DNA of 42,991 bases from an uncultured Clostridia bacterium. Lineage in GTDB: Bacteria; Bacillota; Clostridia; Oscillospirales; Acutalibacteraceae. The position numbers and the translations under genes are program-made. Under the pieces are notes generated by a model that made no database searches, was not told the origin of the DNA, and saw nothing but the letters and a program-made list of their open reading frames with translations. The stretch spans positions 1 through 42,991 of the forward strand of contig CALEJD010000024.1 in the NCBI GenBank assembly GCA_937898195.1, in the 5' to 3' direction. Each line of letters opens with the position of its first letter. Positions within the stretch are counted from its first letter, which is position 1. This document shows positions 1 to 7,462 of this stretch, piece after piece.

Positions 1-95
1 GGAATTTTTCTACCACTTTTAGCAGTAAAATCACCAAATTTAAGAACGCCTGCACCTTCTAAAAACTGTATAAACTCTCTTTTATATGCTTCCAT
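1..95 (-). CDS. pyrE: Orotate phosphoribosyltransferase, N-terminal fragment (cut by window edge)
   Basis: Only the first 31 codons are visible; the gene continues left of position 1. The peptide begins MEAYKREFIQFLEGAGVLKF and goes on with GDFTAKSGRK, the typical start of bacterial PyrE, where the TxKSGR segment belongs to the substrate-binding region. PyrE joins orotate to PRPP to give OMP, the step just before PyrF. The ATG at 95 follows a TAAGGAGAT ribosome binding site that overlaps the pyrF stop codon, so it is the last visible gene of the pyr operon. Identification rests on a short piece but is supported by the four pyr genes before it. Confidence 0.9.
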   Translation of the reverse strand, partial: MEAYKREFIQFLEGAGVLKFGDFTAKSGRKI

Positions 96-107
96 TGTAA
101 TATCTCC

Positions 108-806
108 TTATCCTACGAATTCAGCAACGCATCTCTTGTATGCTGCAACAGGGTCTGCAGCTGCAGTAATTGGTCTTCCAACAACAATATAGTCAGAACC
201 TGCCTCTTTAGCTTTTTCAGGTGTCATAACACGAACCTGGTCACCAATATCACCATCCGCAAAACGAATTCCAGGTGTAACAGTAACAAAATCTTTACCA
301 CATCTGTTATGAACTTTATCTGCTTCAAGTGGTGAGCAAACAACACCGTCAAGACCAGCTGTTATAGCATTGTGTGCATAATGCATAACTACTTCATCGA
401 TAGGCTCTTTAATAAGTAAATCTCTTTCCATTACTTCCTGACTTGTTGATGTAAGTTGTGTTACAGCAATAAGAATTGGTCTTGTGCCGTCAGCACGAGT
501 TAATCCTTCAAGTGCGCCCTCCATCATAGGAATTGCGCCACCTGCGTGAAGATTAGTCATATCAACATCAAGGTTAGAAAGAACAGCCATTGATTTTTTA
601 ACTGTGTTAGGAATATCGTGAAGTTTAAGGTCGAGGAAAATCTTATGTCCTCTTGCTTTAATTTCTTTTACGATTGATGGACCTTCTGCATAATAAAGTT
701 CCATACCAATTTTTACAAATGGCTTTACATCAGTAAATTTGTCTAAAAAAGCCATTACATCTGCCTTGCTTGAAAAATCACAAGCAATAATTACGTCTTT
801 ACCCAT
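108..806 (-). CDS. pyrF: Orotidine 5'-phosphate decarboxylase
   Basis: PyrF (232 residues) decarboxylates OMP to UMP, the last step of de novo pyrimidine synthesis, in the cytoplasm. The sequence starts MGKDVIIACDFSS, with the first substrate-binding Asp in the ACDF strand. It contains DLKLHDIPNTV near residue 60, which carries the Asp-x-Lys-x-x-Asp catalytic tetrad of the family, and it ends with the phosphate-binding GRPIT loop. Length is normal for the short Gram-positive type. The start ATG shares its last base pair with the pyrD stop (TAATG), so the two are translationally coupled. It is followed 12 bp later by pyrE. Confidence 0.97.
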   Translation of the reverse strand: MGKDVIIACDFSSKADVMAFLDKFTDVKPFVKIGMELYYAEGPSIVKEIKARGHKIFLDLKLHDIPNTVKKSMAVLSNLDVDMTNLHAGGAIPMMEGALEGLTRADGTRPILIAVTQLTSTSQEVMERDLLIKEPIDEVVMHYAHNAITAGLDGVVCSPLEADKVHNRCGKDFVTVTPGIRFADGDIGDQVRVMTPEKAKEAGSDYIVVGRPITAAADPVAAYKRCVAEFVG

Positions 807-1717
807 TAGTGTGCTCCTCCTATAATCTCATTTATATCTTTAATATTTAGTTTAGATAATTCATTTGGCAAGTCTTCTATAATTGTCTTGCAAGCATAAG
901 GGTCAACAAGGTTCGCTGCACCAACTTGCACTGCTGTTGCGCCTGCCATCATAAGTTCAATTACATCTTTTGCAGTTGAAACACCGCCCATACCGATAAT
1001 AGGGATTTTAACTGCATCATATACCTGATAAACCATTCTAACGGCAACAGGAAAAATTGCTGAGCCAGAAAATCCACCCATTTTATTTGCAATTACTGGT
1101 TGACGACGCTTAATATCAATTCGCATCCCAAGTAATGTATTAATCAAACTAATACCATCTGCACCTGCAGATTCAGCTGCTTTTGCGATTGACACAATAT
1201 CAGTAACATTTGGTGAAAGTTTTATAATAATCGGTTTTGTTGTTACCGATTTAACTGCTTTTACAACTTTTTCAATCGCAGCAGGCTCTGTGCCAAAGCT
1301 CATACCACCATTATGAACATTAGGGCAAGATACGTTAACTTCAATCCAACCGACTTGTGGGCATTCATTGATTTTTTCACAAGTATAAGCATACTCTTCA
1401 ACTGAAAAACCACTTACATTCGCCATAACAGGTTTATTGAACACTTTGGCAAGTTTAGGCAATTCTTCACTGATTACTTTATCAACACCAGGATTTTGAA
1501 GACCTACAGAGTTAATCATACCTGCATTACACTCTGCAATTCTTGGTGTAGGATTACCAAAACGTGGTTCTTTTGTTGTTCCTTTAAAAGAAAAAGTACC
1601 AAGAATGTTTATATCGTAAAGTTCTGCAAATTCATAACCAAATCCATAAGTACCACTTGCAGGGATAATTGGGTTATCTATTTCAATTCCGAGAAGATTT
1701 ACTTTTGTGTTTACCAT
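806..1717 (-). CDS. pyrD: Dihydroorotate dehydrogenase, class 1B catalytic subunit
   Basis: The flavoprotein (303 residues) oxidises dihydroorotate to orotate. The class 1 features are an N-terminal PIIPASGTYGFG stretch, NVSCPNVHNGG around residue 130 with the catalytic Cys of class 1 enzymes (class 2 uses Ser), and C-terminal FMN phosphate-binding glycines in IIGMGGV. The gene for the electron-transfer subunit PyrK lies directly upstream and ends 4 bp before this ATG, which marks it as the NAD-dependent 1B heterotetramer. A strong GGAGGAG ribosome binding site lies inside the end of pyrK. It is part of the pyrC-K-D-F-E operon. Confidence 0.97.
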   Translation of the reverse strand: MVNTKVNLLGIEIDNPIIPASGTYGFGYEFAELYDINILGTFSFKGTTKEPRFGNPTPRIAECNAGMINSVGLQNPGVDKVISEELPKLAKVFNKPVMANVSGFSVEEYAYTCEKINECPQVGWIEVNVSCPNVHNGGMSFGTEPAAIEKVVKAVKSVTTKPIIIKLSPNVTDIVSIAKAAESAGADGISLINTLLGMRIDIKRRQPVIANKMGGFSGSAIFPVAVRMVYQVYDAVKIPIIGMGGVSTAKDVIELMMAGATAVQVGAANLVDPYACKTIIEDLPNELSKLNIKDINEIIGGAH

Positions 1718-2442
1718 ATTATCTCCTCCCTTGTGAGTACAGGACCATCTTTGCAGATTCTCTTATTACCATATTTAGTCTTGCATGAGCAACCCATGCA
1801 AGCGCCAAATCCACAACCCATTCTTTCTTCGAAACTATATTGGCCACTTGTTGTAGCTGTATTTTCAATAGCCTTAAACATTGGCATCGGACCACAAGTA
1901 TAGAAATATGAATAATCAGTTTCTTTAAGCGCATCTGTTACAAAGCCGTTAATTCCGTAAGAACCATCAACTGTTGTTACTTTTACATCGGCACCAAGTT
2001 TCTTGAAATTATCTTCATAAAAAATTTCATCTTTTTTATTAAAGCCAAGAATAACTGTAACTCTTTTACCTTCTGCAATAAGTTTCTTGCACAAATTGTA
2101 CATTGGTGGAACACCAACGCCACCGCCTATAAGTACAGGCTTGTCCAACGACTTTGATGTGTCAAAGCCGTTACCAAGTCCACAAAGAACATCAAGTTTT
2201 TCACCTGAGTTCATTTTGCTCATAACTTCTGTACCTTCGCCAACAACTTTGTAAATAATTGTAATTGATTTATCATCATAATCGCAGATTGAAATAGGTC
2301 TGCGAAGATAAAATCCATCAAGTTTAATATTGATAAACTGACCAGGTGCCGTGATTGAAGAAGTATCACCAATTAACACCATTTCAAAAATATTATCAGT
2401 TAGTTTTTTGTTGGATTTAATTTCATAAAATCCCTGATACAT
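1711..2442 (-). CDS. pyrK: Dihydroorotate dehydrogenase electron transfer subunit
   Basis: PyrK (243 residues) carries FAD and a [2Fe-2S] cluster and passes electrons from PyrD to NAD+. Visible parts are an N-terminal ferredoxin-reductase-like beta barrel with the flavin motif LRRPISICDYD near residue 50, a nucleotide-binding segment LIGGGVGVPPMY near residue 105, and a C-terminal cluster motif, ERMGCGFGACMGCSC, followed by a fourth Cys in RICKDGP. All four cluster Cys positions are present. The start codon overlaps the pyrC stop by one base (TAATG). This subunit defines the DHODH as type 1B. Confidence 0.97.
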   Translation of the reverse strand: MYQGFYEIKSNKKLTDNIFEMVLIGDTSSITAPGQFINIKLDGFYLRRPISICDYDDKSITIIYKVVGEGTEVMSKMNSGEKLDVLCGLGNGFDTSKSLDKPVLIGGGVGVPPMYNLCKKLIAEGKRVTVILGFNKKDEIFYEDNFKKLGADVKVTTVDGSYGINGFVTDALKETDYSYFYTCGPMPMFKAIENTATTSGQYSFEERMGCGFGACMGCSCKTKYGNKRICKDGPVLTREEIIW

Positions 2443-3707
2443 TATTTATCCTCCCACACAACATTACCGTTGCACATTGTCATTTTACATTTACCATATA
2501 CTTCCATACCCTCAAATGGAGTACTTCTACCCATAGAAAGAAAATCGTCTGGATTTACGGCATATTTATTTTTAAAATCAAAAATGGTTAAATCAGCTTT
2601 TATACCAATTTTAATTTCACTACCTATATTAAATCTCTTGTTAGCATTTGATGAAAATAAATCAACGAGTTTTTCAAGAGATAATTTACCAGTTTTCACA
2701 AAGTGAGTGTACATTATAGGGAATGCTGTTTCGATTCCAACAACGCCCATGTTACTCTTTTCAAGACCTTTCGATTTTTCTTCTGCACTATGCGGTGCGT
2801 GGTCAGTTGCAATCATATCAATTGTACCATCAAGAACACCTTGAATAAGAGCTTCTTTATCACTTTCATCACGAAGTGGTGGATTCATTTTGAATCTCCC
2901 ATTTTCTTGCAAATCCTTATCAGAAAGCACGAGATAATGTGGGCCAGTTTCACAAGTGATATTTACACCATCTTTTTTTGCTTGTCTTATAAGTTCAACA
3001 CTTTCTTTAGTTGAAATATGGCACACATGATATGCGCAACCTGTTTGTTTAGCAAGTTTAATATCTCGTTCAATCTGTTTCCATTCGCTTTCAGAGCAAA
3101 TTCCTTTGTGACCGTGCTCTGCTGCATAATTACCTTTATGTATATAACCACCATTAAGCAAATCATTTACTTCGCAATGTGCAACAATCATTTTATTATT
3201 CTCTTTTGCTATTTTCATAGCATCATGCATCATTTCTTCACTTTGAACTCCCCTGCCGTCATCAGAATATGCAATACACATATCTTTCATTTCTTCCAAA
3301 GCAGAGAGCTTTTCACCCATTTGACCAACAGTAATTGATGCATATGGATAAACATTGATTACAGCATCTTTATTAATAATATCGATTTGTTTTTGCAAAT
3401 GTTCGACTGAATCTGGTACAGGATTTAAGTTTGGCATTGAGCAAACTGATGTATAGCCACCGCGAGCTGAAGCCATTGTGCCTGTCTTTATGGTCTCTTT
3501 ATAAGAAAAACCCGGCTCACGCAGATGCACATGCACATCTGTAAAACCGGGAAAAACATAACAATTTTCAAAATCATATACAACATCAGCACATTCGGAT
3601 GCTAATGAGTCAGAAATATCGGCAATTATTCCGTTGTTAATTAAAATATCTTTTCTGGTAAATTGTGAATCATAAAAAACTGTTGCATTTTTAATTAACT
3701 GTTTCAT
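2442..3707 (-). CDS. pyrC: Dihydroorotase
   Basis: PyrC (421 residues) cyclises carbamoyl aspartate to dihydroorotate. It is a class I dihydroorotase of the amidohydrolase superfamily. DVHVHLREPGF near residue 58 supplies the first metal-binding His-x-His pair, VAHCE and HVCHIS supply further His ligands, and IATDHAPH near residue 303 holds the catalytic Asp. It is the first gene of the pyr operon, starting about 38 bp after the predicted -10 element. The genes for aspartate transcarbamoylase (pyrB) and carbamoyl-phosphate synthase are not in this window, so the earlier steps must be encoded elsewhere. Confidence 0.97.
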   Translation of the reverse strand: MKQLIKNATVFYDSQFTRKDILINNGIIADISDSLASECADVVYDFENCYVFPGFTDVHVHLREPGFSYKETIKTGTMASARGGYTSVCSMPNLNPVPDSVEHLQKQIDIINKDAVINVYPYASITVGQMGEKLSALEEMKDMCIAYSDDGRGVQSEEMMHDAMKIAKENNKMIVAHCEVNDLLNGGYIHKGNYAAEHGHKGICSESEWKQIERDIKLAKQTGCAYHVCHISTKESVELIRQAKKDGVNITCETGPHYLVLSDKDLQENGRFKMNPPLRDESDKEALIQGVLDGTIDMIATDHAPHSAEEKSKGLEKSNMGVVGIETAFPIMYTHFVKTGKLSLEKLVDLFSSNANKRFNIGSEIKIGIKADLTIFDFKNKYAVNPDDFLSMGRSTPFEGMEVYGKCKMTMCNGNVVWEDK

Positions 3708-3745
3708 TTTATCACCTATAATAAACCGAATTTCCGTTCCTTAAA

Positions 3746-3775
3746 ATAATAACATATTTATATGTTGTATGTCAA
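3746..3775 (-). promoter_or_regulatory. Promoter of the pyr operon
   Basis: On the minus strand a perfect TTGACA (3770-3775) is followed after 18 bp by TATTAT (3746-3751). The predicted transcript starts roughly 30 nt before the pyrC ATG. That leader is too short for the anti-terminator/terminator fold of PyrR attenuation, so control would have to act in another way. It was found by eye, not by a model. Confidence 0.7.
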
Positions 3776-3798
3776 CAAAATACAAGCACAATATATGT

Positions 3799-3829
3799 AA
3801 AAAAGTGGAGTATTTCTACTCCACTTTTT
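3799..3829 (-). terminator. Intrinsic terminator after rubrerythrin
   Basis: An 8-bp GC-containing stem (GTGGAGTA at 3805-3812 pairing with TACTCCAC at 3817-3824) with a 4-nt loop is extended by A and T tracts on either side. On the minus strand it ends in a run of six T, directly after the rubrerythrin stop codon. It separates that gene from the pyr promoter. Confidence 0.85.
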
Positions 3830-3836
3830 GTGTGAT

Positions 3837-4376
3837 TTAATAGTTTTCTGCCTTCATCATAAAATATGCCTTTGGATGAGCACAAACAGGGCAAATTTCT
3901 GGTGCAGCTTTACCAATATGGACATGACCACAGTTAGAGCAAACCCACATCATATCGCCATCACGAGAGAATACAAGACCACCTTCGATATTAGCGAGAA
4001 GTTTCTTATATCTTTCTTCGTGGTCCTTTTCAATTTTTGCTACCATTTCGAAAAGTGCTGCAATATGGTCGAAACCTTCTTCTTTTGCTACTTTAGCAAA
4101 CTCTGCATACATTTCTGTCCACTCATAGTTTTCACCTGCAGCAGCATCTTTAAGGTTTTCAACTGTTGTAGGAATACCACCATCGTGAAGAAGTTTAAAC
4201 CAAATTTTTGCGTGTTCTTTTTCATTGTTAGCAGTTTCTTCAAAAATCTGTGCTATCTGAACATATCCATCTTTTTTAGCTTTAGATGCGTAATATGTGT
4301 ATTTGTTTCTTGCCTGTGACTCACCTGCAAATGCAGTCATGAGATTAGCTTCTGTTCTTGAACCTTTAAGTTCCAT
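3837..4376 (-). CDS. Rubrerythrin (classical domain order)
   Basis: A non-haem di-iron peroxidase of anaerobes that reduces hydrogen peroxide in the cytoplasm. The N-terminal ferritin-like four-helix domain (about residues 1-135) carries the Glu and ExxH iron ligands, in FAGESQARNKY, EETANNEKEHAK and KIEKDHEERYKKLL. The C-terminal rubredoxin domain has two Cys pairs, CSNCG and CPVCAHPKAYF. I chose the ATG at 4376 (179 residues) because AAGGAG lies 8 bp upstream; the frame stays open to a GTG at 4385 that sits inside this ribosome binding site. The gene is monocistronic, with its own terminator. A second rubrerythrin of reversed domain order lies at 24004. Confidence 0.96.
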   Translation of the reverse strand: MELKGSRTEANLMTAFAGESQARNKYTYYASKAKKDGYVQIAQIFEETANNEKEHAKIWFKLLHDGGIPTTVENLKDAAAGENYEWTEMYAEFAKVAKEEGFDHIAALFEMVAKIEKDHEERYKKLLANIEGGLVFSRDGDMMWVCSNCGHVHIGKAAPEICPVCAHPKAYFMMKAENY

Positions 4377-4406
4377 AAAAATCACTCCTTAATTTTTTAT
4401 ATTATT

Positions 4407-4434
4407 ATTCTACCATATTTTTCAAAAATTACAA
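4407..4434 (-). promoter_or_regulatory. Possible promoter of rubrerythrin
   Basis: TTGTAA (4429-4434) and TAGAAT (4407-4412) are separated by 16 bp on the minus strand, about 30 bp before the ATG. The match is moderate in very AT-rich DNA. I do not see a clean PerR-type 7-1-7 repeat here. Confidence 0.35.
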
Positions 4435-4488
4435 CTATAGTAGAAAATATTTTTTAAATATGTTACAATATTTTTGAGGTGGAAAAAT

Positions 4489-5169
4489 ATGGGGAGAATA
4501 TTTATTGAACCTATTGGTTACATACAAAATGATTATAAAGAGAAATTTGGTATTCCGCGCCAAAGTGGACTTACTGAAAATGTAGTTTCAAAAATTACTT
4601 TTGAAGAAGATTATCAAGACCCGGATTTCTTTAGAGAAATTGAAAAATTCACTCACTTATGGTTAATTTGGTATTTTTCTGAAGTAAACAAAAAAGAAAT
4701 TAAACCGACTGTAAGACCGCCAAAGCTTGGTGGAAATAAGCGCATAGGTGTTTTTGCATCGCGCTCTCCTTTTAGACCAAATAGAATCGGAATATCTTGT
4801 GTCAAATTAATTCAAACAGAGTTTAACTACAAAGAAGGAAAATCAATATTTGTTTCTGGAGCTGACTTAATGGACGGAACTCCTATTATTGATATTAAAC
4901 CATATTTACCATATACAGATAGCAGACCTGACGCATCAAATGGTTTTGCTTTATATGATATAAAAGGTTTACTTGATGTAAAATGTAGTGATGAAAATTT
5001 AAGTAAGATACCTTTTGATTTGGTAGATGGCTTATTTGAAACTTTAAGACATGACCCGCGCCCATCATATCAAAATGACAGCGAAAGAATTTATGGTATG
5101 AGCTTTGGCGATATGCAGGTTAAATTTAAGGTTGATGACAAAGTACTTACAATAATAGATATCGCATAA
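4489..5169 (+). CDS. trmO: tRNA (N6-threonylcarbamoyladenosine37-N6)-methyltransferase, TsaA/TrmO family
   Basis: TrmO methylates t6A at position 37 of ANN-decoding tRNAs using S-adenosylmethionine. The protein (226 residues) shows the UPF0066 signatures: IEPIGYI at the N-terminus, FASRSPFRPNRIG around residue 95, GADLMDGTPIIDIKPYLPY around residue 130 and DPRPSY near residue 203, which belongs to the tRNA-facing C-terminal part. The start at 4489 is placed 5 bp after GAGGTGG; the frame extends to a TTG at 4474 that lies before this ribosome binding site. It is a single gene ending in a bidirectional terminator. Confidence 0.93.
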   Translation: MGRIFIEPIGYIQNDYKEKFGIPRQSGLTENVVSKITFEEDYQDPDFFREIEKFTHLWLIWYFSEVNKKEIKPTVRPPKLGGNKRIGVFASRSPFRPNRIGISCVKLIQTEFNYKEGKSIFVSGADLMDGTPIIDIKPYLPYTDSRPDASNGFALYDIKGLLDVKCSDENLSKIPFDLVDGLFETLRHDPRPSYQNDSERIYGMSFGDMQVKFKVDDKVLTIIDIA

Positions 5170-5198
5170 GAAAAGCCACGTTTTTACGTGGCTCTTTT
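5170..5198. terminator. Bidirectional terminator between trmO and the acetyltransferase gene
   Basis: AGCCACGT (5174-5181) and ACGTGGCT (5186-5193) form an 8-bp stem with a TTTT loop, flanked by AAAA on the left and TTTT on the right. Two convergent genes end beside it, so it can serve both strands. Confidence 0.85.
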
Positions 5199-5200
5199 AA

Positions 5201-5803
5201 TTATAAATTTATCTTTCTATCCTTGAAATAAAACTCTTTATCGTGTTCATTGATTTCACGCAATACTTTACAAGGGTTGCCGACTGCAACAACATTTGCA
5301 GGAATATCTTTTGTTACAACACTACCTGCGCCAATTACTGAATTGTCACCGATTGTAACACCTGGTAATACGATAACTCCAGCTCCAAGCCAACAGTTTT
5401 TACCAATATGTATAGGTAAATTATACTGATATGCAAGCGGGCGTAATTCAGGCAATATTGGGTGTCCTGCAGTTGCCAAAACAACGTTTGGACCAAGCAT
5501 TGTATAATCGCCAACATAGATATGAGTATCGTCAACAAGAGTTAAGTTGAAATTAGCATAAACTCCTTTACCGAAATGAACATGTTTTCCTGCCCAGTTA
5601 GCGTGAAGTGGTGGTTCAATATAACAATCATCACCTATTTCTGCAAACATATTTTTAAGCATTTCTGTTCTTTTATCAAGTTCCAGTGGTCTTGTTGCGT
5701 TAAAGTCATAAAGTTTATCAAGATATGTTAACTGTTCGTTAAACAAATCTTCGTCCATTGAAAGATATAAATCTCCACTATGCATTTTTTCACGAATATC
5801 CAT
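5201..5803 (-). CDS. Sugar O-acetyltransferase, maltose/galactoside acetyltransferase family
   Basis: A left-handed beta-helix acetyltransferase (200 residues) that moves acetyl groups from acetyl-CoA to sugar hydroxyls. The N-terminal Mac domain begins MDIREKMHSGDLY. The body has hexapeptide repeats, and NLTLVDDTHIYVGDYT and LATAGHP include the catalytic His expected in the AxHP segment. The C-terminal part GAGSVVTKDIPANVVAVGNP is typical of the family. The start at 5803 sits 6 bp after AAGGAG. The frame continues upstream into the GH28 gene, but without a ribosome binding site. It is co-transcribed with the GH28 gene; its ribosome binding site overlaps that gene's stop codon. The natural substrate is unknown. 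Confidence 0.92.
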   Translation of the reverse strand: MDIREKMHSGDLYLSMDEDLFNEQLTYLDKLYDFNATRPLELDKRTEMLKNMFAEIGDDCYIEPPLHANWAGKHVHFGKGVYANFNLTLVDDTHIYVGDYTMLGPNVVLATAGHPILPELRPLAYQYNLPIHIGKNCWLGAGVIVLPGVTIGDNSVIGAGSVVTKDIPANVVAVGNPCKVLREINEHDKEFYFKDRKINL

Positions 5804-5813
5804 AAAAGTCTCC

Positions 5814-7346
5814 TTATTTAATACTGAAGTTTTCACAATCTATTATTTTCTTAAAACTTCGATGTGTTTTTTCTCGCGATTTAACATAAATATTTTCTAA
5901 TTTAATATTTTTAGTATGTCTTACAAAAACTCCGTATGCATTTATGTTTCTAAAACGATTGCATTCGGGGTATTCTTTTTCCTGTTCAGGAATCTTAAAT
6001 CTTAAATCAAAATAGTCTTTACCATCTGCATATTCTAAATTAAAGTTTTTAATGTTGACATCAGAAATTTTTTGATTAGGTATTCCCATAATCATAATTG
6101 GTATTTCAACGTTTTGGGCTTTAATATTTTTAATTGAAATATTTATAATTTCTCCCCTGCCATCTAATTCAGGTTTATTATCACCATTCCGATTACAAAG
6201 TCTAATAAATAATGGACACGCCATAGAGTCCATTTCAATATTTGAAATATTTACGTTGCTAACTTTTGCACCATCACAAGATTCGATTGATATTCCGCTT
6301 ACACCAGCTGGATAAATGTCTGTGAGATAAAATTTGCAGTTTTCAACAGTAACGTCACTTATATCTAAAGAAGTTTCCGTACCTATTTTGAATGCATTTG
6401 TGCAAGAAACAACTTCACAATCATGAATATATATATTACTCATTCCGCGTTTGCAACAAATGTCGAGATTGTTCTTAATTTTGAGTCCGTCATCTCCTGA
6501 TGTAGAAATACTCATATTATTTTTAAGTACAATACCATCATCAGCAGTAGATATGAAGCAGTTTTTAATAACAACATTTGATGAACCGCAAATGTCAATA
6601 CCATCTGTATTTGCAATATGCCGATTGTTATTTATAACTAAATTTGAAATGTTGACATTGTTTGATGAGTTAACATTAACAGTCCACATAGCAGAGTTTT
6701 CTAGTATAAAATTATACAACTTAACTTTGCTACAATTCTTTAAAAGCATCAAATAACCATATTTACTTTTGTGTGGAAAACGTATTCTTTTTCTATATTC
6801 CTGACGCAAATCCCATACATCAAGTGTTTTTTCAAAATGTTCAGTTTTTGGTGGTAAATGGGGCTTTAAAGAAAAGAAATTGCCTTCACCACAGATTTTT
6901 CCTGGGCCTATAATACCAATATTTTCACAAGTATCGGCATATATCAAGGCATTTTCAGTAAAGTTTGATGTATCGTGTGAAGCAATTATTGACGAATCTT
7001 TTGCAATGTATAAAACTACATTGCTTTTCAAGTAAATAGTCCCAGTTGAATAAGCGCCACCATCGACTACAACGAGTCCACCACCACTTTTATTACAACT
7101 ATCAATGGCATTGTTGATATATGTTGCATTGTCAATAGTTGCATCATTAGGCTTTGCACCAAAATCACGTATGTACATAGCATTATCTAATGGTATGTAT
7201 AAATTATCATTTATATATTTTGAATATGGTATATCTTCATAGAAATCGCCATCAAAAACTTCTGAAAATATTTCACCATCATAGATTTTGAAATCTTTTT
7301 GAAGTTTAGGGAAAAATGAGCCTATATGATTAAAAAATCGTGACAA
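5814..7346 (-). CDS. GH28-type polygalacturonase-like right-handed beta-helix protein
   Basis: The protein (510 residues) has no signal peptide, so it probably acts in the cytoplasm on imported pectic or related oligosaccharides. The helix starts after DFGAKPNDAT near residue 61, the usual entry of GH28-like domains. NTDGID (246-251) and ADDG (268-271) supply the acidic active-site residues. A second GDDG follows at 284-287 in a duplicated rung. The usual GHG motif is replaced by SCTNAFKIGTETS around 314-326, so the His normally there is missing. The start is TTG at 7346, 4 bp after GAGGTGA; no ATG lies nearby. It forms an operon with the acetyltransferase. Substrate cannot be read from the sequence. 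Confidence 0.85.
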   Translation of the reverse strand: MSRFFNHIGSFFPKLQKDFKIYDGEIFSEVFDGDFYEDIPYSKYINDNLYIPLDNAMYIRDFGAKPNDATIDNATYINNAIDSCNKSGGGLVVVDGGAYSTGTIYLKSNVVLYIAKDSSIIASHDTSNFTENALIYADTCENIGIIGPGKICGEGNFFSLKPHLPPKTEHFEKTLDVWDLRQEYRKRIRFPHKSKYGYLMLLKNCSKVKLYNFILENSAMWTVNVNSSNNVNISNLVINNNRHIANTDGIDICGSSNVVIKNCFISTADDGIVLKNNMSISTSGDDGLKIKNNLDICCKRGMSNIYIHDCEVVSCTNAFKIGTETSLDISDVTVENCKFYLTDIYPAGVSGISIESCDGAKVSNVNISNIEMDSMACPLFIRLCNRNGDNKPELDGRGEIINISIKNIKAQNVEIPIMIMGIPNQKISDVNIKNFNLEYADGKDYFDLRFKIPEQEKEYPECNRFRNINAYGVFVRHTKNIKLENIYVKSREKTHRSFKKIIDCENFSIK

Positions 7347-7373
7347 ACTATCACCTCTTTTCGTTATTTTATC

Positions 7374-7401
7374 ATAATAAAAACAAAAATAAAAGATTCA
7401 A
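7374..7401 (-). promoter_or_regulatory. Possible promoter of the GH28-acetyltransferase operon
   Basis: TTGAAT (7396-7401) and TATTAT (7374-7379), spaced by 16 bp, read on the minus strand towards the GH28 gene. The whole divergent region 7347-7462 is AT-rich, so chance matches are likely. I could not place a convincing promoter for asnB in the same gap. Confidence 0.4.
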
Positions 7402-7462
7402 AATAGTATTTTTCAAATTGTTTTTCATATTCTATTATGAAGTAATATTTTGAGGTGATTTT

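Noticed and set aside
1496..3338. Plus-strand open frames over pyrD, pyrK and pyrC
   Set aside because: They lie opposite genes with full family motifs, have no ribosome binding sites and give low-complexity Phe/Ser-rich peptides.
3828..4319. 163-codon plus-strand frame over rubrerythrin
   Set aside because: It is the antisense of a well-conserved gene and is rich in Phe and Cys, typical of shadow translation.
7347..7462. T-box leader before asnB
   Set aside because: The gap of 116 bp is too short and contains neither the T-box core sequence nor a terminator stem.
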